From Ruminiclostridium sp. (GTDB lineage Bacteria > Bacillota > Clostridia > Oscillospirales > Ruminococcaceae), in NCBI GenBank assembly GCA_024682455.1, contig JAIKZF010000070.1, forward strand, positions 1 to 43,128: a stretch of 43,128 nt of DNA. Reading direction: 5' to 3'. Position numbers and translations under genes: made by a program. Within the stretch, counting starts at the first letter, position 1, and each line of letters opens with the position of its first letter. The notes under the pieces are model-generated. The model had not been told where the DNA came from, did no database searches, and worked only from the letters and a program-made list of their open reading frames with translations. Shown here piece by piece: positions 24,363 through 32,315 of this stretch.

Positions 24363-26216
24363 ATGAAAAAAACAAGACTGAAAACAGCCCTCATCTCGGC
24401 GTTTCTTATGGCGGCGCTGCTGCTGTCCGGGTGTACGGGCACACAGCCCGCGCAGACCGCGAAGGACACACAGCCCGCGGATACGCAGGGAGGCACGGTG
24501 ACTCCTGCGGAGACGCAGGCTCCGAAGAACGCGAACAACGCTGACGACAGCGGCTTGAACAACATGACTGCGCTGGAAGTGTCGAAGCTCATGGGCAACG
24601 GCATAAACCTCGGCAACACGCTCGAAGCCTACAATCATCAGGCATACCTGAACGGCACCGACCCGACCCTTGCCGAGACGGTCTGGGGAATGCCCACGAC
24701 CACCCGTGAAATGATCGACGGCATGAAGGCGGCGGGCTTCGACACTATCCGTATCCCCGTGGCGTGGACGAACGGAATGAACTACGAGGCTGACGACTAC
24801 ACGATAGACGAGCGGCTCATGCAGCGCGTGGAGACCGTCGTGAACTACGCTCTCGACGCCGATATGTTCGTCATCGTCAACGACCACTGGGACGGGAGCT
24901 GGTGGGGAATGTTCGGCTCCGCTTCCGAGGAGACCCGCGAAAAGGCAATGAATATGTACCGGACGATGTGGAGGCAGATAGCAGGGCGTTTCGCGGACTA
25001 CTCCTACAAGCTGATATTCGAGTCCGCCAACGAGGAGCTGGGCGACCGCCTGAATGACAAGGACGTGGCGAAGGATTCCGGCAGCCTGAACACGGACGAG
25101 TGCTACGAAACGACCAATCTGATAAACAGCGAGTTCGTGAAGCTCGTGCGCTCCACAGGCGGCAAGAACGCCGACAGGTTCCTGCTCATTGCGGGTTATA
25201 ATACCGATTTCTCACGTACCTTCGACGACAGATACAAAATGCCCGAGGACACGGCGGAGAACAAGCTCTTCCTGTCCGTGCACTATTATACACCGTGGGA
25301 TTACTGCGGTACCAAGGCGGTACAGAGCTGGGGCTCTCCGAAGCAGTACGACGAGATGAACGATCTGTTCAAAAAGCTCACGAAGTTCACGGACAAGGGC
25401 TACGGCGTTATAATCGGCGAGTACGGCGTTCTGACGGACGGAGGCTCGAAGCCCAAGCCCGACACGGACATCTATTTCACCAATCTGCTGAACAACTGCG
25501 ATATGTACAACGTCGTTCCCGTGCTCTGGGACTGCAACGGGCTCTACCGCCGCAGGGAGGGTAAGATAGCCGACGAGACCATAGCAAAGCTCTTCCTTGA
25601 CAGAAGCTATGCCTCACAGTCGTCGCTTGAATATGAGCGGATAATAGCGAATGCGAAAGCGCAGATGGCGGAGGACTACGAATTTGCGCAGGCACGTATG
25701 ACTGACGAGGGCGATATCCCCGCCACCGACGATACGGCGGTCGCGTGGATAATGTATCAGGCTGCCGACTACGGTATAGCTTACTGCGTCGGCAACGTCT
25801 ACGATCCGACGAACAAGAGCACGGGCGTGAAGGCGACAAACGCGCTGATAACCGGCGAGGGGCAATATACGGTGTCGCTGGACTTTTCGGCGGCGGGCAT
25901 AGCCAACGGCGTGAACTTCTCCGCGCTGGGCATATATAACGGCGAAAAGCTGTTCCCGGGATATATCATCACGATCGACAGCCTGAAGGTGAACGGCGAG
26001 GAGACCGAGCTTACCGGCAAGCCCTTCACGAACTCCGACGACGGCAAATGCACCCGTGTAAACCTTAAGAATCCGTGGGTCAGCAAGCCTCCGGACGACG
26101 CGAGAGTGGCTGACGGCGACCTTGAGGGCATTTCCGCGCAGGTATGGCAGATAGGCGACAGAAAGCGCATCACCACTATCGAGGTCACGTTCACCTATTC
26201 GGCTCCGGTGCAGTGA
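24363..26216 (+). CDS. Glycoside hydrolase family 5 cellulase, lipoprotein, with C-terminal binding-like module
   Basis: This 617-residue protein has a lipoprotein signal (LLLSGC), a Pro/Thr/Gln-rich linker, a GH5 barrel (about 60-420) and a beta-rich C-terminal module (about 455-615) that looks like a carbohydrate-binding domain. GH5 features are MGNGINLGNTLEA, FDTIRIPVAW, the acid/base Glu224 in SANEELG and the nucleophile Glu353 in IIGEYGVL. GH5 enzymes cut beta-1,4-glucans or mannans with retention; the NLGNTLEA opening suggests an endoglucanase of the subfamily 4 kind. It should sit anchored on the outer membrane face. AAAGGTGG fixes the start. No dockerin is seen, so it is not a cellulosome subunit. 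Confidence 0.9.
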   Translation: MKKTRLKTALISAFLMAALLLSGCTGTQPAQTAKDTQPADTQGGTVTPAETQAPKNANNADDSGLNNMTALEVSKLMGNGINLGNTLEAYNHQAYLNGTDPTLAETVWGMPTTTREMIDGMKAAGFDTIRIPVAWTNGMNYEADDYTIDERLMQRVETVVNYALDADMFVIVNDHWDGSWWGMFGSASEETREKAMNMYRTMWRQIAGRFADYSYKLIFESANEELGDRLNDKDVAKDSGSLNTDECYETTNLINSEFVKLVRSTGGKNADRFLLIAGYNTDFSRTFDDRYKMPEDTAENKLFLSVHYYTPWDYCGTKAVQSWGSPKQYDEMNDLFKKLTKFTDKGYGVIIGEYGVLTDGGSKPKPDTDIYFTNLLNNCDMYNVVPVLWDCNGLYRRREGKIADETIAKLFLDRSYASQSSLEYERIIANAKAQMAEDYEFAQARMTDEGDIPATDDTAVAWIMYQAADYGIAYCVGNVYDPTNKSTGVKATNALITGEGQYTVSLDFSAAGIANGVNFSALGIYNGEKLFPGYIITIDSLKVNGEETELTGKPFTNSDDGKCTRVNLKNPWVSKPPDDARVADGDLEGISAQVWQIGDRKRITTIEVTFTYSAPVQ

Positions 26217-26255
26217 CAGTCTTTATTCCCGTGGAATTGACGCGGTATAACGCAA

Positions 26256-26289
26256 GTCCCCCGCAGGTAAAACCTGCGGGGGACGTTTT
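26256..26289 (+). terminator. Strong terminator between GH5 and the surface protein
   Basis: A 13-bp perfect stem (GTCCCCCGCAGGT 26256-26268 with 26272-26284) is followed by GTTTT. It lies 16 bp from the stop of the convergent gene and may serve both directions. Confidence 0.85.
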
Positions 26290-26304
26290 GCTGTTATCGG
26301 TGTT

Positions 26305-29300
26305 TTATTTTTCCGTGCAGTTCACAAGGTTGACTGTGCCGGCCTTTGTGAGCTTCTTGTTTGTGACGAGCTTCCATGCGGCACCTACGCCTGTTCTCTT
26401 GTTGTACGCCGAGATCGTGATATTTTTCAGCGTAGTCGGAACGGTCAGCGATACCGAGTTGCCTGTGAATACGAGCTTGTGGCCGTTGCCGTTGATCGTG
26501 AGGCTGCCACACTTAGCTGCCGTCGGGAGCTTAAGAGCGCCGTCTATCGTGATATCGGCGAGCAGCGAGATCGTGTAGTTCGTGGTCTTGCTGTTCATTG
26601 CCTTTATAACGTCGTCCCAGAACGCGTACTTTACGCCGTTGAGCTCGATCGTGAACGCTTTCAGGTATACAACGCCGTTCGACGTGAGCAGGTCATAGGA
26701 AAGTCCGTTGCTCGGCGAAATGGCGGAAATATCGAACAGTCCGGTGAGGTCGCTCTTTGTCCTGAATATCGGCTGATCCTCAAGTGTAACGGAGGAAACG
26801 AGCTTTATCTTCGCACCGCTTACCGAGCCGTTGATCACGATAGGCTTGAAGCCCTTCGTCAGCGTGATCTTCGCGCCGGACTCTGCGGAGAGCACCATGC
26901 CTCTGTTGACCGTGAACTGCGCACCGCTCAGTAGTCTGAGGTCTGCCGCGGAGCCGAGGGTGATGTTGTTTGCCGTGAGGATCTTTTCGATAGTTGTCAC
27001 GCCGGTAAGAGCCGTGTCTGCAAATCCACCCAGCGAGGCTATCTGCGAGCATACGCCGAGGGTCAGCGTGCTGTCCTTGCCGCCCTTGATGTTGAGAGCC
27101 GTGCCGGTAAATGCAAGTCCGTCGATCGCCGACGCGCCGGAGGATAAGTTAAGAGTGAGTGCTCCGGCAGCTCCCGTTCTGGTAAAGCTCTTGATATTGA
27201 TGTTTCTGAGCGAGAAGCCGAACTTCGGAGACAGCGTAGTAACGCCGTTAAGTGTGAGGATCCTGCCGTTGCCGTCTATCGTGAGGCTGCCGACTGCCTT
27301 CGGGAACGTTACCTTCGAGAGGGTCATATCCTCGTTGAGCCTGAGCGTGTAGCTGCCTGCCGGGTCGGTCATAGCCTCGAATGCCTTGTCGAACGAAGAG
27401 AAGTTCTTTACTCCCACAAGGGTCAGGGCGTCGAGGTATTCGGCTCTTACCTCCTTCTTGTACTGCACCGCGCTGAGGGGCTTGCCGTTCGCGGTATTCG
27501 TTATTGTTATCTTTGTTTCGAGATCGGGGACCGTGTCCTGCTTAACAAGCGTGATAACGGTCTGTCCGGTGATGTTCGACAGAGCGCCGTTTGCTTCCTT
27601 GACCGTCAGATTGAGCTTGGTTACTGTGCCGAGCATGAACTTCTGGAGGTTGACCAGCGTGTTCTTGCCAATGACTCTGACATACTTGTTGAGGGTAACA
27701 TCGGCGCTGACCGCGTTTGCGATATTCAGGGTCGCAGCGTTGTATACGTCGAGCTTGCCTGCGCCGGAGAGGTTCGTGGGTGTGAACTTGCCGCCGTCGA
27801 GCTTGACAGTCGTGCCGGCAGCTATCTCAAAGTTCGCCGCGGCTCCGGAGAGCAGCTTCACGGTCGAGCCTGTATCCAGCACGAACGAAGAGGTCTTCGT
27901 GCCGCTGAGTGTGAGCGGTAACGCCGTGTCTAAGCGCTTGATCGTCACCTTCTTATCAGCCGCTGCCTTGACAGTCAGTGTCCTGGCGTTCGATTTCGCA
28001 GGCGCGATCGAAGCGTCAATAGTGAGATCACAGTTTGCGTTGATCACCGGGGCGGTGAGGGTGAGAGTCTTGCCGGGAGCGGTCGTCAGCTTGATAGATT
28101 TTATGGTTTTAGCAAAACTGATATTCTTTTCAGTGGTATTGATATTAATGGTAATATCGAGATCGCCGGTGGTGTTATCCTTGAGCGCGGCGGTCAGAGT
28201 TTCGTAGCCCTTGCCGTTTATGATCACGGGGGCGTTGCTGGGGTCTACCGATACTGTCGCCGTGAACTTCACGGTTTTGCCGGAGTAGGTCAGAGTAACG
28301 GTCTTGTTGCCTGTCCTGGAGCTGTCGAAGCCGGTCGCCTTGACGCGGCTGTCGGTCATAGCTACGGTCTCGGTCTTGCCGCTGTTGTATTCGGCGGTAA
28401 GCTCTCCGCCCGTGAGATCGAGCGCGTCGCCGAGGAAATAGCTCGTCTTGGGCATCTTCGAGATCGTAAGAGTGTTGAGCTTAAGGGCTGTAACGTTCAC
28501 GACAAATGTCGCGGTCTTGCCGCTGTAAGTTACCGTGAGGGTCTGTTTTCCGGCGGTATCCTTATTGTATCCGCTCACCATTTCGGCTGTGAGAGCGATA
28601 GTGGAAGCATCGCCATGGTCGTAGGTGACGGTGATGCTGCCGCCCGTAAGATCGAGCTCGTCGCCCGCATAATAAGCGGTTTTAGTCGGAGGGTTGACCT
28701 TGATAGCTATAACTACCGCGTTCTTTACGGTAACATCGAAGGTAGCCTTAAGCCCCTCGTACTTTACAGTGACAGTCTGTGTTCCGGCAGTATTCTTATC
28801 ATAGCCCTCGATCATCTCGGAGGTCAGATCAAGAGTGGCGGGGCTGCCGTATTCGTATTTTACCGTGATCTTGCCGCCTGTGAGATCGAGCTCCTCGCCC
28901 ACGTAGTATGTGGTCTTCTTCGGAGCCGTAAGAGTCAGGGTAACTGCGGCGGGCTTCTTGACGGTCACATCGAATTTATCGGTGAAGCCGAGGTAGGTGA
29001 CGGTAAGAGTCTGAGTTCCCGCTTTTGTCTTGTCGTAGCCTTCGATCTTCGCGGCTTTCAGCTCTGCTTCGACGGGGCTGCCGTAATCATAGGAAACGGT
29101 GATCTTGCCGCCTGTGAGGTCGAGCTCCTCGCCGACGAAATATGTGGTCTTTGCAGGCGGCGTTACCTTGATACCCGTGACCTCGGGCTCCTTCACGCTT
29201 ACCTCAAAGGTATCCGTGAAGTTCTCGTATGTAACGGTTATTGTCTGCTTGCCGATATTTTTGTTGTCATAGCCAGTAACTTTTCCGGCAGAAAGCTCGA

Positions 29301-30504
29301 CATCCTTCTTTGTGCCGTTGCTGTAATAAACGGTTATGATACCGCCGGCAAGATCGAGCGTCTCGCCTGTGAAGTAAGCGGTTTTTGTGGGAGGCGTTAC
29401 CTTTATGTCGAGAATGGTCACCGGCTCCTCACCGGAGGGCACCTGCACGGTATCATATTTGCACTCGGGCAAGGTGAAGGCGCTCCACAGGGTGTCATAG
29501 GTGTGGGCTTTCTGAGTATCTATGGAGCGGATCGTATCATAGCTTAAGTTGTACCATTTCTTGCTCGCGCCTGTATCGGCGAAGGTGGTGTCGAGCTGAT
29601 ACCAGTTGTCGTAGAGCTTGACGAGGTTCCATGCGTGCGAGGGGCTTGATACCGTGAAGCAGTTTATGCCCGCTCTGTTGCAGAAATACGCGGTGAGCTG
29701 GGAGTAGCCGGCGCACACGGTGGTCTTTCTCAGCACGCCGCTGGCGAGGGTCTGGTCGAAGTTGAGCAGATCGTCGTCACCGTTGGCGGCGGGATAGTCA
29801 TATTCGAGGTAATCGCACACCAGATCGGCTACGCAGATCTCTTTATCGAGGGCAGTTGCCTTTGCGTAGATCTTCGGCATCCAGTCATCGGCGATAGCGT
29901 CGATAGCGTCCTGTGCTGCTTTTCTTTCGGTGTACTTTGCGAACGGGTGGTTGTAGGCGTCGCTGAAGAGCAGTATCATGCTTGTCGAATACCAGCCGTA
30001 GGAATTGGACAGGAAATAATACTGCGGGTTGCAGTATCTGAACGCCTTGGTAAGATCCTTCGCGCGGGAGAGGGAGATATTGTTGCTGAAGGTTATGTTG
30101 GCGACCATAACGGGCTTTGAGCTGCCGAAATCGACAGTCTGGATATAGTCGTAGTCGCTGTTTATGACCTTCTGGCAGGCTTCGTTCATAGCGTCGAAGA
30201 AGCTCTTCTCGTCGTCGTTGAGCGTGCTGTAAAGATAGCCCGCCGAATAGGACGAAGCGCATGATGATGTCGTTTTATTGTTGGTGCTGATGAACTGAAA
30301 GGGCTCCAGTTCCGCAGCTGCCTCGGGCGAGAGCTCGATGAATTCCGGTTCGACGAGGTCGAACAGCGGGAGCAGGGCGAGGGTATCGCTTTCCGAGCTG
30401 CTTTCGGGCTCGGCTGCGTCATCGGCGTATGCCGGCATGACGAGCATGGTCAGCGAGACTGCCAGCGCCAGCAGGCATGACAATAATCGTTTTCCGTGTT
30501 TCAT
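26305..30504 (-). CDS. Large secreted protein: transglutaminase-like domain, five Ig-like (Big_3) repeats, beta-solenoid-like C-terminus
   Basis: This 1399-residue protein has a signal peptide (cleavage near AYADD), a transglutaminase-like cysteine-protease-fold domain with Cys264 (TTVCAGYSQL), His290 (SPSHAWNL) and Asp305 (YQLDTTF), then five Ig-like repeats of about 78 residues (about 360-755), each with a YYVGEELDLTGG-type motif, then about 640 residues rich in Thr, Leu and Asn that read like a repetitive beta-solenoid. The triad suggests an active transglutaminase or peptidase. No LPXTG, SLH or dockerin is visible, so attachment is unclear. AGGAGG precedes the ATG. Cell adhesion or matrix remodelling is a reasonable guess. 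Confidence 0.85.
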   Translation of the reverse strand: MKHGKRLLSCLLALAVSLTMLVMPAYADDAAEPESSSESDTLALLPLFDLVEPEFIELSPEAAAELEPFQFISTNNKTTSSCASSYSAGYLYSTLNDDEKSFFDAMNEACQKVINSDYDYIQTVDFGSSKPVMVANITFSNNISLSRAKDLTKAFRYCNPQYYFLSNSYGWYSTSMILLFSDAYNHPFAKYTERKAAQDAIDAIADDWMPKIYAKATALDKEICVADLVCDYLEYDYPAANGDDDLLNFDQTLASGVLRKTTVCAGYSQLTAYFCNRAGINCFTVSSPSHAWNLVKLYDNWYQLDTTFADTGASKKWYNLSYDTIRSIDTQKAHTYDTLWSAFTLPECKYDTVQVPSGEEPVTILDIKVTPPTKTAYFTGETLDLAGGIITVYYSNGTKKDVELSAGKVTGYDNKNIGKQTITVTYENFTDTFEVSVKEPEVTGIKVTPPAKTTYFVGEELDLTGGKITVSYDYGSPVEAELKAAKIEGYDKTKAGTQTLTVTYLGFTDKFDVTVKKPAAVTLTLTAPKKTTYYVGEELDLTGGKITVKYEYGSPATLDLTSEMIEGYDKNTAGTQTVTVKYEGLKATFDVTVKNAVVIAIKVNPPTKTAYYAGDELDLTGGSITVTYDHGDASTIALTAEMVSGYNKDTAGKQTLTVTYSGKTATFVVNVTALKLNTLTISKMPKTSYFLGDALDLTGGELTAEYNSGKTETVAMTDSRVKATGFDSSRTGNKTVTLTYSGKTVKFTATVSVDPSNAPVIINGKGYETLTAALKDNTTGDLDITININTTEKNISFAKTIKSIKLTTAPGKTLTLTAPVINANCDLTIDASIAPAKSNARTLTVKAAADKKVTIKRLDTALPLTLSGTKTSSFVLDTGSTVKLLSGAAANFEIAAGTTVKLDGGKFTPTNLSGAGKLDVYNAATLNIANAVSADVTLNKYVRVIGKNTLVNLQKFMLGTVTKLNLTVKEANGALSNITGQTVITLVKQDTVPDLETKITITNTANGKPLSAVQYKKEVRAEYLDALTLVGVKNFSSFDKAFEAMTDPAGSYTLRLNEDMTLSKVTFPKAVGSLTIDGNGRILTLNGVTTLSPKFGFSLRNINIKSFTRTGAAGALTLNLSSGASAIDGLAFTGTALNIKGGKDSTLTLGVCSQIASLGGFADTALTGVTTIEKILTANNITLGSAADLRLLSGAQFTVNRGMVLSAESGAKITLTKGFKPIVINGSVSGAKIKLVSSVTLEDQPIFRTKSDLTGLFDISAISPSNGLSYDLLTSNGVVYLKAFTIELNGVKYAFWDDVIKAMNSKTTNYTISLLADITIDGALKLPTAAKCGSLTINGNGHKLVFTGNSVSLTVPTTLKNITISAYNKRTGVGAAWKLVTNKKLTKAGTVNLVNCTEK
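28240..29430 (-). repeat. Five tandem ~234-bp units encoding Ig-like repeats
   Basis: The Ig-like domains recur with a 234-bp (78-codon) period, for example GCCGCCTGTGAG at 28873 and 29107. Units 2 and 3 are most alike; the outer units are more diverged. Such arrays readily gain or lose units by recombination. Confidence 0.8.
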
Positions 30505-30561
30505 TTGTTGTTCCTCCTGTTAGCATATCCGCGTTGATGCGGTGACAAAATATACACATAT

Positions 30562-30590
30562 ATTATATATCTTTTTGTTTATTTTGTCAA
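30562..30590 (-). promoter_or_regulatory. Strong SigA-type promoter of the surface protein
   Basis: On the - strand TTGACA (30590-30585) and TATAAT (30567-30562), 17 bp spacing, with an AT-rich spacer. Confidence 0.85.
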
Positions 30591-30627
30591 GAGCCTGACG
30601 AGGTTTAGGGGCATTTTTCGGCAGTAC

Positions 30628-30656
30628 TTGACGATTTTCGCCAAAACTGCTATAAT
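30628..30656 (+). promoter_or_regulatory. SigA-type promoter of the VanY-type gene
   Basis: TTGACG (30628-30633) and TATAAT (30651-30656), 17 bp spacing. It is followed by a leader of about 120 nt before the start codon. Confidence 0.85.
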
Positions 30657-30662
30657 AAATGT

Positions 30663-30780
30663 GTCTCAACCTCTGCCGTTTGGCAGTTGTTGCTCAAAAT
30701 CCTGTTTTACAGGATTCGGGAACGCTGTAAACCATGCTTCCGGCGGGTTTTACGGCAGGCAGAAAAACGAAAGGAGACCG
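30663..30780 (+). promoter_or_regulatory. Structured 5' leader with three stem-loops and an alternative pairing
   Basis: Stem 1 is CTGCC/GGCAG (30673-30677, 30682-30686); stem 2 is AATCCTGT/ACAGGATT (30698-30705, 30709-30716); stem 3 is GCTGTAAACC with GGTTTTACGGC (30724-30733, 30746-30756). In addition CTGCCGT (30673-30679) can pair perfectly with ACGGCAG (30752-30758), which would break stems 1 and 3. This lies just before the AAAGGAG site at about 30770. I do not recognise a known riboswitch class. Confidence 0.5.
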
Positions 30781-30785
30781 CCGCT

Positions 30786-31511
30786 ATGAAGCCGCAGAGA
30801 ATAGTCTGGATAACGCTGATATTCTATGTGCTTTTTATCGGCGTCCGTTTTGTTTTCATGCTGTACCCCGCGGATTCCGTAAAGCTGCGGATGGCGCAGG
30901 AGAGCACGCCCTCGGCGTCGGAGCGCCGCGCCGACAATCTGTGGGCTTATTATCTGATAAACGATGAGAACCCGCTCAGAGCGGATTTCACGGTGGGGCT
31001 TGAAAAGGTACAGGGCGACTTCATGCTCGACGAGCGCTGCGCCGGCTACGCGAAGCGCATGATAGACGACGCTGCCGCCGACGGCGTATATCTTACGGTG
31101 GTCTCGGCGTACCGCAGCGTGCAGAAGCAGCGGGAAAATCTTGACAGCTACATAAAGCGCCTCATGGACGAGGGCTATACCAGCAAGGAGGCGAAAGCCC
31201 TTGCCGAAAAGGAGATAGCCAGGCCCTACGCCAGCGAGCATAACGCGGGACTTGCCCTGGATATCCTGACTCCGGACTGGTGGGAGACCCACGACGACGT
31301 GACCGCCGATTTCGAGAATACCGAGCAGTTCCGCTGGCTGACGGAGAACGCGCATAGGTACGGATTCATAATGCGCTATCCGAAGGAATACGAGGACGTT
31401 ACAGGCTATATCTACGAGCCGTGGCACTACCGGTTCGTGGGAGTTTACTACGCCGGCAGGATAAAGGAGTCCGGACTGCCGCTTGAATACTTCTACAAGA
31501 CAAACTTTTAG
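30786..31511 (+). CDS. VanY-type D-alanyl-D-alanine carboxypeptidase (M15B), membrane-anchored
   Basis: This 241-residue protein has an N-terminal membrane anchor (about 8-25) and an extracellular M15B peptidase domain with the zinc and catalytic motifs SEHNAGLALDI and EPWHYRFVG. The family removes the terminal D-Ala from peptidoglycan pentapeptides; here it is more likely a housekeeping or remodelling enzyme than a glycopeptide-resistance gene, as no other van gene is present. ATG 30786 has AAAGGAG ten bases upstream; the frame stays open upstream through the structured leader but that part is not protein-like. Monocistronic. Confidence 0.88.
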   Translation: MKPQRIVWITLIFYVLFIGVRFVFMLYPADSVKLRMAQESTPSASERRADNLWAYYLINDENPLRADFTVGLEKVQGDFMLDERCAGYAKRMIDDAAADGVYLTVVSAYRSVQKQRENLDSYIKRLMDEGYTSKEAKALAEKEIARPYASEHNAGLALDILTPDWWETHDDVTADFENTEQFRWLTENAHRYGFIMRYPKEYEDVTGYIYEPWHYRFVGVYYAGRIKESGLPLEYFYKTNF

Positions 31512-31512
31512 C

Positions 31513-31545
31513 GTAAAAAGAAAGCCCCCCACGATTGCAGGGAGC
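31513..31545 (-). terminator. Terminator for the HPr-like pair
   Basis: On the - strand GCTCCC (31545-31540) pairs with GGGGGC (31529-31524), followed by TTTCTTTTT. It lies 85 bp after the last HPr-like gene. The intervening stretch 31546-31629 contains one short hairpin (CGGCGAGCCGCCG) and no gene. Confidence 0.65.
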
Positions 31546-31629
31546 GATCTTAACATAAATTTACGGCTGCGAGGTACTGACCTGTGCGGCGCAGTATGTC
31601 ACAGACGGTCCGGGGGCGGCGGCTCGCCG

Positions 31630-31860
31630 TCACTTCACTATGAAGTGCTCTATCGCCGCTTCGAGCTCCGCGGTGTCGTCGCTGTGAACGACGAGCCTGA
31701 GCTCCTTGGTGAGATCGAGGCTGAATATTCCCATTATCGACTTGGCGTCAACGGCGTATCTGCCCGAAACTATGTCTATGTCATAATCGAAGTTCATCAC
31801 AGTGGATACGAACTTCTTGACATCGTCGATAGTCTCGATCCTTACATTGAATTCTTTCAT
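31630..31860 (-). CDS. HPr-like protein lacking the active-site histidine (paralogue 2)
   Basis: This 76-residue protein has the HPr fold pattern and the regulatory Ser46-type motif DAKSIMGIFSLDL. The region that in true HPr holds the phospho-histidine (GIHARPA) reads IDDVKKF, so it cannot carry PTS phosphate. It therefore resembles Crh, the Bacillus HPr-like co-repressor that keeps only the Ser site for HPr kinase. A role in carbon regulation through Ser phosphorylation is inferred. AAAGGA lies eight bases before the ATG. It sits 49 bp after its paralogue in one operon. Confidence 0.8.
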   Translation of the reverse strand: MKEFNVRIETIDDVKKFVSTVMNFDYDIDIVSGRYAVDAKSIMGIFSLDLTKELRLVVHSDDTAELEAAIEHFIVK

Positions 31861-31909
31861 ATTCTTATCCTTTCGTTTGCTCTTTTCCTTTGTTCCGCAT
31901 ATTACACGC

Positions 31910-32140
31910 TTATCTCTTTATTATATGCTCCGCGACCTCGTCGAGGAACGCCGTGTCGTCGCTGTGTACCGTCATTTCTATGTCGCGGCTCAGGTCGAGG
32001 CTGAATATCCCCATGATAGATTTCGCGTCCACCGTGTATTTCCCAAGCGAGAGGTCTATATCGTAGTCCACGCAGTTCGCCTTTTTTACGAAATCCTTCA
32101 CATCGTCGATGCTCACCAGCCTGATTACTGTCTTTATCAT
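31910..32140 (-). CDS. HPr-like protein lacking the active-site histidine (paralogue 1)
   Basis: This 76-residue protein is a clear paralogue of the next gene (shared IDDVKxFV, DYDIDxxxGxYxVDAKSIMGIFSLDL, VHSDDTA). The Ser46-type site is kept and the His15-type site is missing. ATG 32140 is chosen because it aligns with the paralogue start; a GTG at 32149 is possible. No PTS enzyme I, EII or HPr kinase is in the window. Tandem duplicates with the same loss suggest a conserved regulatory rather than transport job. Confidence 0.8.
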   Translation of the reverse strand: MIKTVIRLVSIDDVKDFVKKANCVDYDIDLSLGKYTVDAKSIMGIFSLDLSRDIEMTVHSDDTAFLDEVAEHIIKR

Positions 32141-32195
32141 CGGTATCACCGTTCCTTTCCGTAGGCGGTCTGTTTTCTCTTTCCCGCCTGCTTAT

Positions 32196-32223
32196 ATAAT
32201 AGCAGATTTTCCGCGAAAGTCAA
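32196..32223 (-). promoter_or_regulatory. SigA-type promoter of the HPr-like pair
   Basis: On the - strand TTGACT (32223-32218) and TATTAT (32201-32196), 16 bp spacing. Its -35 lies only 8 bp from the -35 of the divergent mtaB promoter, so the two probably compete for polymerase. Confidence 0.7.
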
Positions 32224-32231
32224 GTGTTTGG

Positions 32232-32259
32232 TTACAAATTCGTTACTATTGGCTATAAT
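32232..32259 (+). promoter_or_regulatory. SigA-type promoter of mtaB
   Basis: TTACAA (32232-32237) and TATAAT (32254-32259), 16 bp spacing, back to back with the HPr-like promoter. Confidence 0.65.
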
Positions 32260-32315
32260 TCTGAGTCGGGAACTCGTAATTTGTATATTATGAACAATAA
32301 TGGAGCAGATGTTTT

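Noticed and set aside
28615-29547. 310-codon plus-strand frame opposite the Ig-like repeats
   Set aside because: It is the reverse of the repeat array; its internal periodicity comes from the real gene and it has no start signals.
1847-30504. Cellulosome components (dockerins, cohesins) and LPXTG anchors
   Set aside because: I looked for duplicated calcium-loop dockerin pairs and C-terminal sorting signals in GH9, GH5, the large lipoprotein and the Ig-repeat protein; only an isolated DLDFDG stretch in the lipoprotein was seen, which is not a dockerin.
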